Part shown: piece after piece, positions 34,785 to 43,440 of the stretch
How the letters are laid out: each line of letters opens with the position of its first letter
Position numbering within the stretch: the stretch's first letter is position 1
DNA from: Brevibacillus_F sp035644815
GTDB taxonomy: Bacteria; Bacillota; Bacilli; Brevibacillales; Brevibacillaceae
Direction of reading: 5' to 3'
Length of the DNA: 64,000 bases
NCBI GenBank assembly: GCA_035644815.1
Contig: DASQNU010000253.1
Span: forward strand, 1-64,000
Translations under genes and position numbers: made by a program
The notes under the pieces: generated by a model
What the model was told of the DNA's origin: nothing
Seen by the model: only the letters and a program-made list of their open reading frames with translations
Databases searched by the model: none

Positions 34785-36527
34785 TTAAACTCTGAATTTC
34801 TGAATTTGATCGTTTAATTCTTCCGCCACATGCAGCAGAGAGGCGCTGGACGAAGCAATTTCCTCCATAGCAGCCAGCTGTTCTTGGGAAGAAGAAACGA
34901 TATGCTGGCTATTGCGCAGGGACTCTTCAGACACTTTTGTAATCATCTTGATGGACGAAGTCAGCTGTTTTGAACTGATTGCCATTTCATTCGTGATCCC
35001 CTTCACGTTTTTCAATTCCCCGGCGACCGCCTCGGTAGAGGATACGATATGCTGGAATACTTCTCCTACCTGATTCACCGCATCTCGGCCTTCGTGAACC
35101 ACTTCGATTCCTTGGTTCATCGATTGCACTACAGAGTCAGTCTCCTCTTGCACCTTTTTAATCAATTCCACGATTTGCAGGGCAGATTGCTGAGATTGTT
35201 CCGCAAGCTTGCGCACTTCATCCGCCACCACGGCGAAGCCTCTGCCTTGCTCACCTGCACGCGCTGCTTCAATAGCTGCATTGAGTGCAAGCAGGTTGGT
35301 CTGGCTGGAAATGCCCGTGATCACTTCCACGATGCTGCTGATCTCTTGCGAACGCTGTTCCAGCATACGGATGAGCTCGGCGGAATGCTCAACAGAACGA
35401 TTGATTTCATCCATTTGTGTCATCGCTTTTTTCACAAGTTCGTTTCCTTGCTTTGCTTCATTTACCGTGTTCAAGGAGTGTTCAGACACATGCTCCGTTG
35501 TCTCCAGCACGCGCTCAATTCCATTCGAGAGCGTAAGGGTTGCCTGACCGCTCTCTTCTACACTTTGTGCTTGCGATTCTGCTCCTTGTGCCGCTTCCTG
35601 GATCGTAACAGCGATTTGCTGTGCGGCCTCTGTAGTCTGATTCGTGCTCGCTGTCAGCTCCTCGGTAAAGGAAGCAATATGTGTGGAGGTTGAGCGCACT
35701 TGTGTAATCACATTCTTGAGTTGGTTGACCATCTCGTTAAAGTTGCGGCTCAATTGCCCGATTTCATCATCACTTTTCACGGGAATCTGAATGCTCAGAT
35801 CACCCTCGGCTACCTTCAGCGTAAGCTTGGACAATTGTTGAATCGGCGTAAGCATTCTGCGGAAAACAAGGGAAACAACCACAGTTACGACCAAAATGAG
35901 AACAATCGCGATCAGCAGGTCCTGCAGCAACACTTTATTTAAATTCGATTCGATTTTTCTAACATCCAGATCCAGACCATGAATCGCGACCATTTGACCG
36001 TTTTGATCTTTCACCGGTACGAACAACGTAAGCCATTTCCCATAGTCATCGATGTAGACATCTGAGATAGCGGCCTCTCCTTTTTCCGCTTGATCACGTG
36101 CTGCCCATAATTCTGGACGCATTTCATATTCCATACCAAATGTTACACCTGCATCAAGAAGGGACTGACCCACTCCGATGGCGTTGGTAAAGCGTTTGTC
36201 CTCCTTCATCGTGGAACGGGGAATATCCACATAGCTATTGGCCAAAATATCGTTTTCGGCAAAGCTTTGCAACATAACAAACAACGCTTTGGCTTCTTCA
36301 CTATTTTGATCAATAGAAGTTCCATTTTCCACCTTTTTTGCCAGTTCTGATATTTCTTCGGACATAAGGCCCATTTTCACTTCGGACAATCCTTCAAAAG
36401 AATTGATTTGATCAAAATAAATGTCTTTGGATCGCTGGTAGGATAAAAACATTAACACTCCTGACAGCAGTAAAATCGATGCAATCAACCAAACCAACGT
36501 TTTAAAAACGATACTTTTACGGAACAC
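34785..36527 (-). CDS. Methyl-accepting chemotaxis protein
   Basis: The product has 580 residues. A membrane helix at 10-28 and a second at about 200-220 enclose an extracellular Cache-like domain (YIDDYGKWLTLFVPV, GLDLDV). A HAMP domain and a signalling domain with the hairpin tip (SSQTNLLALNAAIEAARAGE) follow. It should signal to CheA/CheW. The GTG start follows AAAGGAGAGG. The 5' leader carries a c-di-GMP riboswitch with terminator, and the NRPS gene lies 46 bases downstream, so receptor and NRPS are probably one c-di-GMP-controlled unit. Confidence 0.92.
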   Translation of the reverse strand: MFRKSIVFKTLVWLIASILLLSGVLMFLSYQRSKDIYFDQINSFEGLSEVKMGLMSEEISELAKKVENGTSIDQNSEEAKALFVMLQSFAENDILANSYVDIPRSTMKEDKRFTNAIGVGQSLLDAGVTFGMEYEMRPELWAARDQAEKGEAAISDVYIDDYGKWLTLFVPVKDQNGQMVAIHGLDLDVRKIESNLNKVLLQDLLIAIVLILVVTVVVSLVFRRMLTPIQQLSKLTLKVAEGDLSIQIPVKSDDEIGQLSRNFNEMVNQLKNVITQVRSTSTHIASFTEELTASTNQTTEAAQQIAVTIQEAAQGAESQAQSVEESGQATLTLSNGIERVLETTEHVSEHSLNTVNEAKQGNELVKKAMTQMDEINRSVEHSAELIRMLEQRSQEISSIVEVITGISSQTNLLALNAAIEAARAGEQGRGFAVVADEVRKLAEQSQQSALQIVELIKKVQEETDSVVQSMNQGIEVVHEGRDAVNQVGEVFQHIVSSTEAVAGELKNVKGITNEMAISSKQLTSSIKMITKVSEESLRNSQHIVSSSQEQLAAMEEIASSSASLLHVAEELNDQIQKFRV

Positions 36528-36589
36528 ACAAATTCCTCTCCTTTTAGTTGAATTTCTCCCCTGTCTTTATTCCCATTAAAAATTAGTAT

Positions 36590-36629
36590 AAAAAAACAAA
36601 AAACCTGCATTTCGTCCGAAATAGCAGGG
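36590..36629 (-). terminator. Expression-platform terminator of the GEMM-I riboswitch
   Basis: On the minus strand CCTGCTATTTCG pairs with CGAAATGCAGG and runs into TTTTTTGTTTTT. An upstream AGCAG-GG stretch (about 36650-36658) can pair with CCCTGCT and disrupt it, giving a plausible antiterminator. Confidence 0.8.
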
Positions 36630-36659
36630 TCTAAATATCTAGATGCTTTCCCTCTGCTT

Positions 36660-36742
36660 ATTCGGTAACCCGGCTGCCGTGTATTGGAAAATACCGTAGG
36701 CCCGTGGCTTTGCGTCCCCGTTTTTCACACGGGTTTGCTCTT
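36660..36742 (-). promoter_or_regulatory. Cyclic di-GMP-I (GEMM-I) riboswitch upstream of the chemoreceptor-NRPS unit
   Basis: The minus strand has the GEMM-I hallmarks in order: GAGCAAACC at the 5' end, GGGGACGCAAAGCC, GGGCCTACGG, a hairpin, and GGCAGCCGGGTTACCG. These match the conserved c-di-GMP pocket and the tetraloop-receptor contact. A terminator follows about 30 bases downstream. Confidence 0.92.
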
Positions 36743-36804
36743 GTCGTCATGCATGGTTAGCAACTTATTCATTTCCCATGAATTGTTACTTTTTACTCAG
36801 TTCT

Positions 36805-36832
36805 ATTGTAGTAGAAGCTTTATGTTAGTCAA
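36805..36832 (-). promoter_or_regulatory. Sigma-A-type promoter of the riboswitch/chemoreceptor transcript
   Basis: The minus strand has TTGACT, a 16-base spacer and TACAAT. Transcription would start near 36798, before the aptamer. Confidence 0.6.
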
Positions 36833-36892
36833 TACTATTCACCATTGAAATATTATTGTGAATTTTTTAACAATAAATACGTACGCTGAAAA

Positions 36893-36921
36893 CAAAAAAA
36901 GGGGGAATCCTCCCCTTTTTC
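36893..36921 (-). terminator. Terminator of the iron-siderophore binding protein gene
   Basis: On the minus strand AAAAAGGGGAGG pairs with CCCCCTTTTT-type sequence, followed by TTTTTTTG. Confidence 0.8.
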
Positions 36922-36936
36922 TGTCTATTGATTCGG

Positions 36937-37932
36937 TTACTTCACTTCAAAGTATTGCAAGATTTCATCAAGGAGCAGATTGGCTGCCTTAATGCCTCCT
37001 GCTGTATTCCAGATCACTTCATTAACCTCGTGTGCCTTGTTTTCTTTTGCTACCTGCAGCGTCTGATAGAGCGGATCTTTCATCCATTCTTGTTGAACCT
37101 TCGTAGCATCTGTATCGCCTGCCGTATTGCTGTTAAAGTAGAACAGCACATCGCCATCTATGTCTTTCATCCGCTCTTTGGTAATGGCCTCCATAAACTG
37201 GTCTTTGTCTTGGGATGCCGGACGCGCAAAGCCGAGCTGGCTCAGCAGGACTCCGCTAAACGTGTCTTTTTGGTACAGACGCACTTGTTTGGCAGAAAAA
37301 CGAACGACCGAAACCTTTGTTTTGGTTTTTTCACCAAGCTTCTCCTTGGCTTCGGCGACACGCTGATCGAAATCAGCCATGATTTTATCGCCCTCTGCCT
37401 TTTTGTTTAAAGCTTCCGCATACAAGGCGAAGTTTTGTTTCCATTTACCGGAAAGCTCTTCGGAGAATACAGTTGGCGCGATTGCCTTCAATTGTTCATA
37501 TACCTTCTCCTGACGCACTTTATTGCCTAGGATCAAATCGGGCTGAAGGGCTGCTATTTCCTCGAGATTGGGCTCTGGTTCTTCCCCAAGATCGACAACT
37601 CCCTCCATTTCCGCTTTGATGTGGTCATACCATGGATCACCGCTCCAGGAGCGGACAGCCCCTACCGGCTTTACCCCCATCGCCAGCAATGCTTCCGTCC
37701 CCTCATTCGTCAAAACGACAACTCTTTGCGGCGTTCCTTTGATTTCAGTTTCCCCCATCGCGTGCTTTACGGTACGAGCATCTTCCGGTTTTGCGGACGA
37801 TGCCTGAGCAGCATCACCTGTCGCTGGAGCCGGCTGACTCGTAGCTGCATTGCCTCCACACCCAGCAGCAACAATCGCCATCATGAAAACCATGAAAAGC
37901 ACACAAATTCTTTTTAACTGTCTCCCACTCAT
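36937..37932 (-). CDS. Iron-siderophore ABC transporter substrate-binding lipoprotein
   Basis: The product has about 331 residues. A lipoprotein signal ends in VAAGC, with the lipidated cysteine near residue 24. A class III binding-protein fold follows (RVVVLTNEGTEALLAMGVKPVGA, LEEIAALQPDLILGN). It would deliver ferric siderophore to the two permeases encoded divergently. ATG 37932 follows GGGGGAGAG; the frame extends 13 codons further. A 17/19 Fur box lies over the expected start of transcription, so expression should rise under iron limitation. Confidence 0.9.
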   Translation of the reverse strand: MSGRQLKRICVLFMVFMMAIVAAGCGGNAATSQPAPATGDAAQASSAKPEDARTVKHAMGETEIKGTPQRVVVLTNEGTEALLAMGVKPVGAVRSWSGDPWYDHIKAEMEGVVDLGEEPEPNLEEIAALQPDLILGNKVRQEKVYEQLKAIAPTVFSEELSGKWKQNFALYAEALNKKAEGDKIMADFDQRVAEAKEKLGEKTKTKVSVVRFSAKQVRLYQKDTFSGVLLSQLGFARPASQDKDQFMEAITKERMKDIDGDVLFYFNSNTAGDTDATKVQQEWMKDPLYQTLQVAKENKAHEVNEVIWNTAGGIKAANLLLDEILQYFEVK

Positions 37933-37979
37933 CTCGATTCTCTCCCCCATCTTTTTGTGAAAACGATCCATTAATTCAT

Positions 37980-37998
37980 AAAAATGATAATCATTATC
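37980..37998. promoter_or_regulatory. Fur box 1 (binding-protein gene)
   Basis: AAAAATGATAATCATTATC matches the 19-base Fur consensus at 17 positions. It lies at the expected transcription start of the minus-strand gene. Confidence 0.85.
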
Positions 37999-38004
37999 AA
38001 AACT

Positions 38005-38033
38005 ATTAAATGACAGGATTTACCTCTTGTCAA
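38005..38033 (-). promoter_or_regulatory. Promoter of the binding-protein gene
   Basis: The minus strand has TTGACA, 17 bases, TTTAAT, placing the start on Fur box 1. Confidence 0.6.
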
Positions 38034-38043
38034 TCATTTTATC

Positions 38044-38062
38044 GAAAATGATTTTCATTTTC
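38044..38062. promoter_or_regulatory. Fur box 2 (permease operon)
   Basis: GAAAATGATTTTCATTTTC matches the Fur consensus at 15 of 19 positions and touches the -35 box of the permease promoter. Confidence 0.75.
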
Positions 38063-38063
38063 G

Positions 38064-38092
38064 TTGACACTTGTATTTTGTTTCCATACAAT
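38064..38092 (+). promoter_or_regulatory. Promoter of the permease operon
   Basis: TTGACA, a 17-base spacer and TACAAT form a near-ideal sigma-A promoter directly after Fur box 2. Confidence 0.8.
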
Positions 38093-38156
38093 GTAGCTGT
38101 TTGCATAGATAGAAAATTACAACGGTTGCTTATCCAGCGGGGAGGAGGGATCCTGC

Positions 38157-39167
38157 ATGCTTTCTTTGCTTCGCAGTCGCCAGTCAAAAGTGGTGTTGCT
38201 GCTTGGCTCGGCCTTATTGCTTATCGTGTTTTTGCTGATGAGTGTGCTGTTCGGCATTCAAACCATCAGCGTCCATACATTATGGGATGCCTATATGCAT
38301 TTTGACGGCTCCTATGACCATCTGGTCGTAACGAATACGCGGGTTCCCCGCGCGATTATCGCCGCATGTGTCGGCGGCAGTCTTGCCATCGCCGGCGCCT
38401 TGATGCAAGCCTTGACCAAAAATCCGCTTGCTTCTCCCTCTGTATTTGGCATCAATGCAGGGGCTTCGCTTTTGCTCGTTCTGTGTCTTACGTTTTTAGG
38501 CCCACTTATCGGACAAGGAATGATGGTGTGGGTAGCTTTTACGGGAGCAGGATTGGCCGCATGTCTGGTATTTTTACTTGGATCTATCGGACGAGATGGC
38601 TTTCAACCCATCAAGCTGACCCTTGCTGGATCTGCTGTCACTGCCTTTGCCTCCGCGATTACTTCGGGGATTATGCTCCTCAACAAAGAAACCGTTGAGG
38701 AAGCGCTGTTTTGGCTGGTCGGATCGGTTTCAGGCCGGGAATTAGCCGATCTGCTGATTGTATTTCCGTATCTGGTGGTAGGTTGGGCCATGGCTTTTGC
38801 ACTCGCCCGGGCCATTAACATCATGTCGATGGGGGATGAGGTCGCCAAGGGGTTAGGGCAGCGGACCGTGATAGTGAAAATTACTGCAGTGATTACCATC
38901 GTTTTGCTGGCAGGGGGCTCTGTGTCTGTCGCTGGTCCCATTGCCTTTATCGGGATCATGGTTCCGCATATGTGCCGCTTCCTCATCGGGCAAGATTTTC
39001 GCTGGCTGCTTCCTTATTGCGGGGTGTACGGAGCGCTTCTGCTCGTAGCGGCAGACATCGTCTCGCGTTTTATTTTGCTGCCAAGAGAAGTCCCCGTTGG
39101 CGTTGCCACTGCGCTCCTGGGTGTACCGTTTCTAGTCTATATCGCGCGGAGGAGGACCTATGAGTAG
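38157..39167 (+). CDS. Iron-siderophore ABC transporter permease 1 (FecCD family)
   Basis: The product has 336 residues and about nine or ten membrane segments. It shows the FecCD family signature RVPRAIIAACVGGSLAIAGA, ALTKNPLASPSVFGINAGA and the GPIAFIGIMVPHMCR loop that contacts the ATPase. It forms a heterodimer with the next gene product, whose start overlaps this stop by eight bases. The ATG follows GAGGAGGGA. No ATPase gene follows, so a shared ATPase encoded elsewhere is needed. Confidence 0.93.
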   Translation: MLSLLRSRQSKVVLLLGSALLLIVFLLMSVLFGIQTISVHTLWDAYMHFDGSYDHLVVTNTRVPRAIIAACVGGSLAIAGALMQALTKNPLASPSVFGINAGASLLLVLCLTFLGPLIGQGMMVWVAFTGAGLAACLVFLLGSIGRDGFQPIKLTLAGSAVTAFASAITSGIMLLNKETVEEALFWLVGSVSGRELADLLIVFPYLVVGWAMAFALARAINIMSMGDEVAKGLGQRTVIVKITAVITIVLLAGGSVSVAGPIAFIGIMVPHMCRFLIGQDFRWLLPYCGVYGALLLVAADIVSRFILLPREVPVGVATALLGVPFLVYIARRRTYE

Positions 39168-40149
39168 CATGCAAAAACATAGCGTATGGCTGTCGCTCTT
39201 CATGCTTATGCTGCTGTTGTCCCTTGTCAGTACGTCGATGGGCAGCAAGTCGATTCCTCTCATGGAGACTCTACGCGTATTTTTTACAGATGCAGACAGT
39301 CCTTATCGCATGATTATTCAAGACCTTCGCCTCCCTCGTGTGACGGCTGCCATCCTGGTCGGAGCTGCCCTGGCTGTTTCCGGTACCATCTTGCAAGGGA
39401 TCATCCGCAATCCGCTTGCAGCGCCCGATCTGATCGGAGTGACTGGCGGGGCGTCTGTAGCTGCTGTTTCCTTTCTCGTGTTTACCGGAGGGACCTATAG
39501 TATTCATTGGCTTCCCCTCGTTGCGATTGGCGGAGCATTGCTGACGACATTTCTGAATTACCTGCTTGCCTGGAAGAACGGGGTTTCTCCTTTTCGCTTA
39601 GTCCTGATCGGCATTGGCATAGCAACCGCGATGGGAGCCATCACGACCTTTTTGCTTTTAGTCGATGATGCGTACCAAGCGAGCCAGATATTAGGCTGGC
39701 TGACAGGTACACTCTATGGAACCGCTTGGAAACACGTCATTTCTTTGCTGCCTTGGGTACTCGGTTTTCTGCTGATGACCTTCTTTTTGTCCAAAGAGTT
39801 GGACGTGCAAGCCTTTGGAGACGAGCTTGCCGTAGGGTTGGGAAGTCCCGTCCAGAAAAACCGTTTGCTGTTGCTGCTCTGCAGCGTTGCCTTGGCTGGC
39901 GCTGCGGTCGGGATTGCGGGGGGAATTGCCTTTATCGGACTGATGGCGCCTCATATGGCTCGGCAGCTGGTAGGGCCTGTCCATCGCATGCTCCTTCCCG
40001 TCGCTGCCTTGGTGGGGGCGGTCCTGTTGCTGGCCGCCGATCTTGTGGGGAGGATCACGTTCAGTCCCCTGGATATTCCTGCAGGTGTCTTTACAGCCTC
40101 GATCGGTGCGCCGTTTTTCCTTTATCTCTTGTTTCGAAAACGCTCGTAA
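39160..40149 (+). CDS. Iron-siderophore ABC transporter permease 2 (FecCD family)
   Basis: The product has 329 residues of the same family: RLPRVTAAILVGAALAVSGT, GIIRNPLAAPDLIGVTGGAS and GGIAFIGLMAPHMAR. The overlapping start means coupled translation with permease 1. A hairpin lies directly after the stop, so the operon is just the two permeases. Confidence 0.93.
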   Translation: MSSMQKHSVWLSLFMLMLLLSLVSTSMGSKSIPLMETLRVFFTDADSPYRMIIQDLRLPRVTAAILVGAALAVSGTILQGIIRNPLAAPDLIGVTGGASVAAVSFLVFTGGTYSIHWLPLVAIGGALLTTFLNYLLAWKNGVSPFRLVLIGIGIATAMGAITTFLLLVDDAYQASQILGWLTGTLYGTAWKHVISLLPWVLGFLLMTFFLSKELDVQAFGDELAVGLGSPVQKNRLLLLLCSVALAGAAVGIAGGIAFIGLMAPHMARQLVGPVHRMLLPVAALVGAVLLLAADLVGRITFSPLDIPAGVFTASIGAPFFLYLLFRKRS

Positions 40150-40153
40150 TGAA

Positions 40154-40197
40154 AAATAGCCTGCATTCCATGGGTTTGACCATGGGCAGGCTATTTG
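40154..40197 (+). terminator. Hairpin after the permease operon
   Basis: AAATAGCCTGC pairs with GCAGGCTATTT, and inside it CCATGG pairs with CCATGG. The T run is short, so it may be a weak terminator. Confidence 0.6.
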
Positions 40198-40383
40198 AGT
40201 TCCCCTATCTTTAGTCCTTCTGCTTCCCCTGTTCTCTACTTCTAAATGACCAACCAGAGCTGCTTTTAAAAGAGTGAGTATTCCGAATATAGTTCGCTTT
40301 GCATAGTGACCCATATGGAAAAAATAGGTATCATTAAGATATAGACTGGCTAACCAAATACGCTTGCGAAGGAGGTTGTTCTG

Positions 40384-42144
40384 ATGTATCAAATGGACAA
40401 AGATTTGCGCGAACACCTGCACAAGTGTGATGCTTCTCTGAAAAAACACTTGTCCCAAGCCACTGGCCACGATCACGAAGTCACTGTGTTGCTGCAACGA
40501 AAAACCGATTTGGACATGACCCTCTGCGCTGCGCTTGACCAGTATATGATTGATTGCGGTGCAGCCGTCGTGAAGGAGCTGCCGATTATCGATGCTGTGG
40601 TGCTGCGAGTGCCATTGAGCGCGTTGGGCCCGCTTGCCAGCAATCACGCTGTTCATCGAATCCACCTCGATCGCACCATGCATACGCTTTTGGACACCGC
40701 TTCCCCGACTATCGGAACAACCCCAGAATGGAGCAAGGGATTAACCGGCAAAGGCGTCACGATCGCCATCCTCGACACCGGAATCTATCCCCATCCCGAC
40801 CTCATTTCACCCCCGAATCGTATTGTCGCCTTTTATGACCCCATACAGGGTAAAACGGAGCCCTATGATGATAACGGGCACGGCACCCATGTTGCCGGCT
40901 GCGCTGCCGGTTCGGGCGTATCCAGTAACGGAAAGTACCGTGGCCCCGCCTATGAAGCTTCGTTGGTAGGCGTAAAGGTGCTCGATGCCAGCGGGCAAGG
41001 CTCTGTATCGGATATCATCGACGGCATCCAGTGGTGCATTCAAAATAAAGATAAGTATGGCATCCGCATATTATCCCTCTCCCTCGGCGGACCCGCTACA
41101 GAATCGTATCGGGAGGATCCGCTTTGTCAGGCTCTTGAAAAAGCATGGGCTGCAGGCCTCACCGTGTTTGTCGCTGCAGGCAACGAAGGGCCGAGCGCCG
41201 GCACGATTGGCACTCCGGCCATCGATCCCGTCCTCATCACAGTCGGCGCCACCGATGATAAATATACCGTCGGATCAGAAGACGATGCGGTTGCCTCTTT
41301 CTCCAGTCGTGGCCCCACCATCGATGGTCTCGTCAAACCGGACATCGTCACCCCGGGCGTCAATGTCATTGCACTCCGCTCTCCCGGCTCCACGCTGGAC
41401 AATGCCTATCCGCAACGCCGAGTAGATGAGCATTACTTTTCCCTTTCCGGCACTTCGATGGCCACACCGATTTGCGCAGGTGCTGCTGCGTTGCTCTTAC
41501 AGGCGAAACCCGAAGCTACACCGGATGAAATCAAAACAGCTCTTCTCAATGGAGCGAAGGACTTGTTCCACGCCCCCAACATTGCCGGCAAGGGCTATGT
41601 AGACCTCGCAGGTGCGCTTCAGCTTATCGGACAGGACGGCAGCAGTCCACCGCCTCCTTCACCCGCGACTCCCCGTACCGTGGTCGCATATAGCCCGGAT
41701 ATCGCCGAGCTGATCTGGGAAGAGCTGATTCAGGCCAAAACATCGATTGAATTGGAAGTGCCGTTGCTCACGGATATTCAAACTATTACCGTCCTTACCA
41801 GCGCTGCAGAACGCGGCATACAGGTCCGGGTCCTCTTGGATACCTCGCAGCCAGCCAATCTGGAGACAGCACGCTTTCTGGAGGCAAAGGGCATTGCGGT
41901 TCAGGCCTTCAACAGCGGAAATGACCAAGGAGTTCAGCTCCATACGGCCATTGCCATTTTTGACCGTACCCGCGTCCTTCTTGGCAGCGGCTCGTGGACC
42001 TATCATGGCTTTTATGTGGCACGCGAGCATGTGCTGGTTACCGATGATCCCAAGGTCACCTCTCCCGTCATCGCGATGTGGGAGGATGATTGGGATCTGG
42101 CACAGAAAGCTTCTCGTTCCAACGTATACGCAGTCTTCAGCTAA
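40384..42144 (+). CDS. Subtilisin-like serine protease (AprX-like) fused to a degenerate PLD-like domain
   Basis: The product has 586 residues and no signal peptide. Residues about 1-105 resemble an inhibitor I9-like prodomain. The S8 catalytic triad is in AILDTGIYPHPD, DNGHGTHVAG and SGTSMATP (to about 425). After a Pro-rich linker (SSPPPPSPATP), residues about 440-580 form a phospholipase D-like fold. The HxKx4Dx6GS motif is present with correct spacing (H520, D527, G534, S535), but the lysine is A522, so phosphodiesterase activity is unlikely. AprX proteases of Bacillus are intracellular and lack this extra domain. The start follows AAGGAGG. Confidence 0.88.
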   Translation: MYQMDKDLREHLHKCDASLKKHLSQATGHDHEVTVLLQRKTDLDMTLCAALDQYMIDCGAAVVKELPIIDAVVLRVPLSALGPLASNHAVHRIHLDRTMHTLLDTASPTIGTTPEWSKGLTGKGVTIAILDTGIYPHPDLISPPNRIVAFYDPIQGKTEPYDDNGHGTHVAGCAAGSGVSSNGKYRGPAYEASLVGVKVLDASGQGSVSDIIDGIQWCIQNKDKYGIRILSLSLGGPATESYREDPLCQALEKAWAAGLTVFVAAGNEGPSAGTIGTPAIDPVLITVGATDDKYTVGSEDDAVASFSSRGPTIDGLVKPDIVTPGVNVIALRSPGSTLDNAYPQRRVDEHYFSLSGTSMATPICAGAAALLLQAKPEATPDEIKTALLNGAKDLFHAPNIAGKGYVDLAGALQLIGQDGSSPPPPSPATPRTVVAYSPDIAELIWEELIQAKTSIELEVPLLTDIQTITVLTSAAERGIQVRVLLDTSQPANLETARFLEAKGIAVQAFNSGNDQGVQLHTAIAIFDRTRVLLGSGSWTYHGFYVAREHVLVTDDPKVTSPVIAMWEDDWDLAQKASRSNVYAVFS

Positions 42145-42187
42145 TCCCACGGGAAAACTCGGTTACACCCGGTGGCTTTACAAAAAA

Positions 42188-42221
42188 GAAACGGTCGTTC
42201 CTTGGAGAACGACCGTTTTTG
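42188..42221. terminator. Bidirectional terminator
   Basis: AAACGGTCGTTC pairs with GAACGACCGTTT around a five- to six-base loop, with T run on the + side and A run on the other. Confidence 0.9.
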
Positions 42222-42231
42222 GTTTGCGTTA

Positions 42232-42939
42232 TTAACTTTTTTGCAGCTCTGCTTCATTTCCTTTTTTCATCCGCTGCAAGCACTTTTGGCACCTTTTGCT
42301 TTTTCGCCCAAACTCGGTATAATACTTCGTTTTTTTGCAGCCTGTGCAGGTCACATAAAGCGGACTGGCCATGTAGTAATTTTCCTCTGAGGTATTTTTC
42401 TCCAGATGGACGATTCGATTGAACTTAATCAACACATGAGCGGTATGGATCGCATCCACAAGCGCAGAGTGCAGTCTGCCTTCCTGAACAATGCCCGCTG
42501 CATCAATGGCGTCCTTCAGACTGATTTGTGTACGATCTGCTATCGCGGTGCTGATCACGGGCTGTATGTCGTTGTAGTTGCGCAGCCACCCCAGCGGAAG
42601 TCCAAAGCGGGCGCAGTGTTCAATCATCAGCTTTTTGTCGTCTCTGCCCCATGTGCATAGGTAGTAATCTTCATCTGTCCCGATCCACGCCAAAAAATCG
42701 TCAAATGCCTTTCGGAATGGAATGAACTCAGGCATGTCCTCTTTGCGCAGGCCGATAAATTTCCGGGTTCTTTCAGTAATACGCTGCTGGATATGGGGAA
42801 ACGTATACCGCTGAAACGTATCCACATTGACCTGCTGTTCTTTCGTATCGATTTTGCAGGCCCCGATTTCAATAATTTCCGGCACGGTATCTTTCTTATA
42901 GGTTAACGTAGTTTCCAAGTCAAACACGATGATTTGCAT
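42232..42939 (-). CDS. DEDDh 3'-5' exonuclease with C-terminal zinc ribbon
   Basis: The product has 235 residues. The exonuclease core has VFDLETT (two acidic metal ligands), a middle Asp near WGRDDKKL and HSALVDAIHTA (His and Asp). This is the layout of RNase T/KapD-like enzymes. The last 45 residues add a four-cysteine ribbon (CTGCKK...RCQKC) that probably binds zinc and nucleic acid. It degrades DNA or RNA 3' ends; the substrate is unknown. The ribosome site (GGGAAGTGA) is only moderate. Confidence 0.85.
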   Translation of the reverse strand: MQIIVFDLETTLTYKKDTVPEIIEIGACKIDTKEQQVNVDTFQRYTFPHIQQRITERTRKFIGLRKEDMPEFIPFRKAFDDFLAWIGTDEDYYLCTWGRDDKKLMIEHCARFGLPLGWLRNYNDIQPVISTAIADRTQISLKDAIDAAGIVQEGRLHSALVDAIHTAHVLIKFNRIVHLEKNTSEENYYMASPLYVTCTGCKKTKYYTEFGRKSKRCQKCLQRMKKGNEAELQKS

Positions 42940-42986
42940 CTCTCATTCACTTCCCGCGCTCTTCATTCATTTCCCTAGTATAGCCT

Positions 42987-43358
42987 CTACCGCAGCTTCT
43001 CATTTAAAATGCTGTCTTCCAAGACTGCAAATTTATCTCCATATACTTTGGTAATATGTTGTGCTCCCCATGCGCACAACGAATCCAAGATTCCCTTTAG
43101 GCTCCATCCGTATTCGCTCAGCTCGTACTCCACTTTCGGAGGAACCTGATTATAGGTAATTCGGTTGATGATCCCATCCTCCTCCAGTTCACGCAATTGC
43201 TGCGTGAGCATTTTTTGCGTGATGCTTGGCATAAGCCTTTTCAGTTCGCTTGTCCGCTTCTTGCCATGCGTCAAATGGCAAAGAATCACGCATTTCCACT
43301 TGCCCCCGATAACCTCAAGCGTCGCCTCTACGGAAATATTGTACTTCTTTTTCTTCAT
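42987..43358 (-). CDS. HxlR-family transcriptional regulator
   Basis: The product has 123 residues of winged-helix HxlR type: ISVEATLEVIGGKWKCVIL, ITQKMLTQQLRELEEDGIINR, PPKVEYELSEYG. Cys in KWKCVILC matches the redox-sensing cysteine of YodB/HypR-type members. It is divergent from the MFS gene, and the gap carries repeated half-sites. Repression of the exporter, relieved by a toxic compound or electrophile, is likely. ATG 43358 is favoured by the GAGGGAG site. Confidence 0.88.
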   Translation of the reverse strand: MKKKKYNISVEATLEVIGGKWKCVILCHLTHGKKRTSELKRLMPSITQKMLTQQLRELEEDGIINRITYNQVPPKVEYELSEYGWSLKGILDSLCAWGAQHITKVYGDKFAVLEDSILNEKLR

Positions 43359-43388
43359 ACATCTCCCTCTCTTTAATAGGTACAAAAA

Positions 43389-43440
43389 AGTGCCTATATT
43401 ACTTTTCAGTACCTACATTACCCCAAAGTACGTACTTTTC
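43389..43440. promoter_or_regulatory. Probable HxlR operator region
   Basis: Two 15-base direct repeats, AGTGCCTATATTACT (43389) and AGTACCTACATTACC (43408), are 19 bases apart. A palindrome AAAGTACGTACTTT follows. The spacing of about two helical turns fits tandem binding of dimers between the divergent genes. Confidence 0.6.

Noticed and set aside
39691..40683. 330-codon minus-strand ORF across the permease and subtilase genes
   Set aside because: It spans two genuine genes and a terminator on the other strand; its composition is that of an antisense frame.
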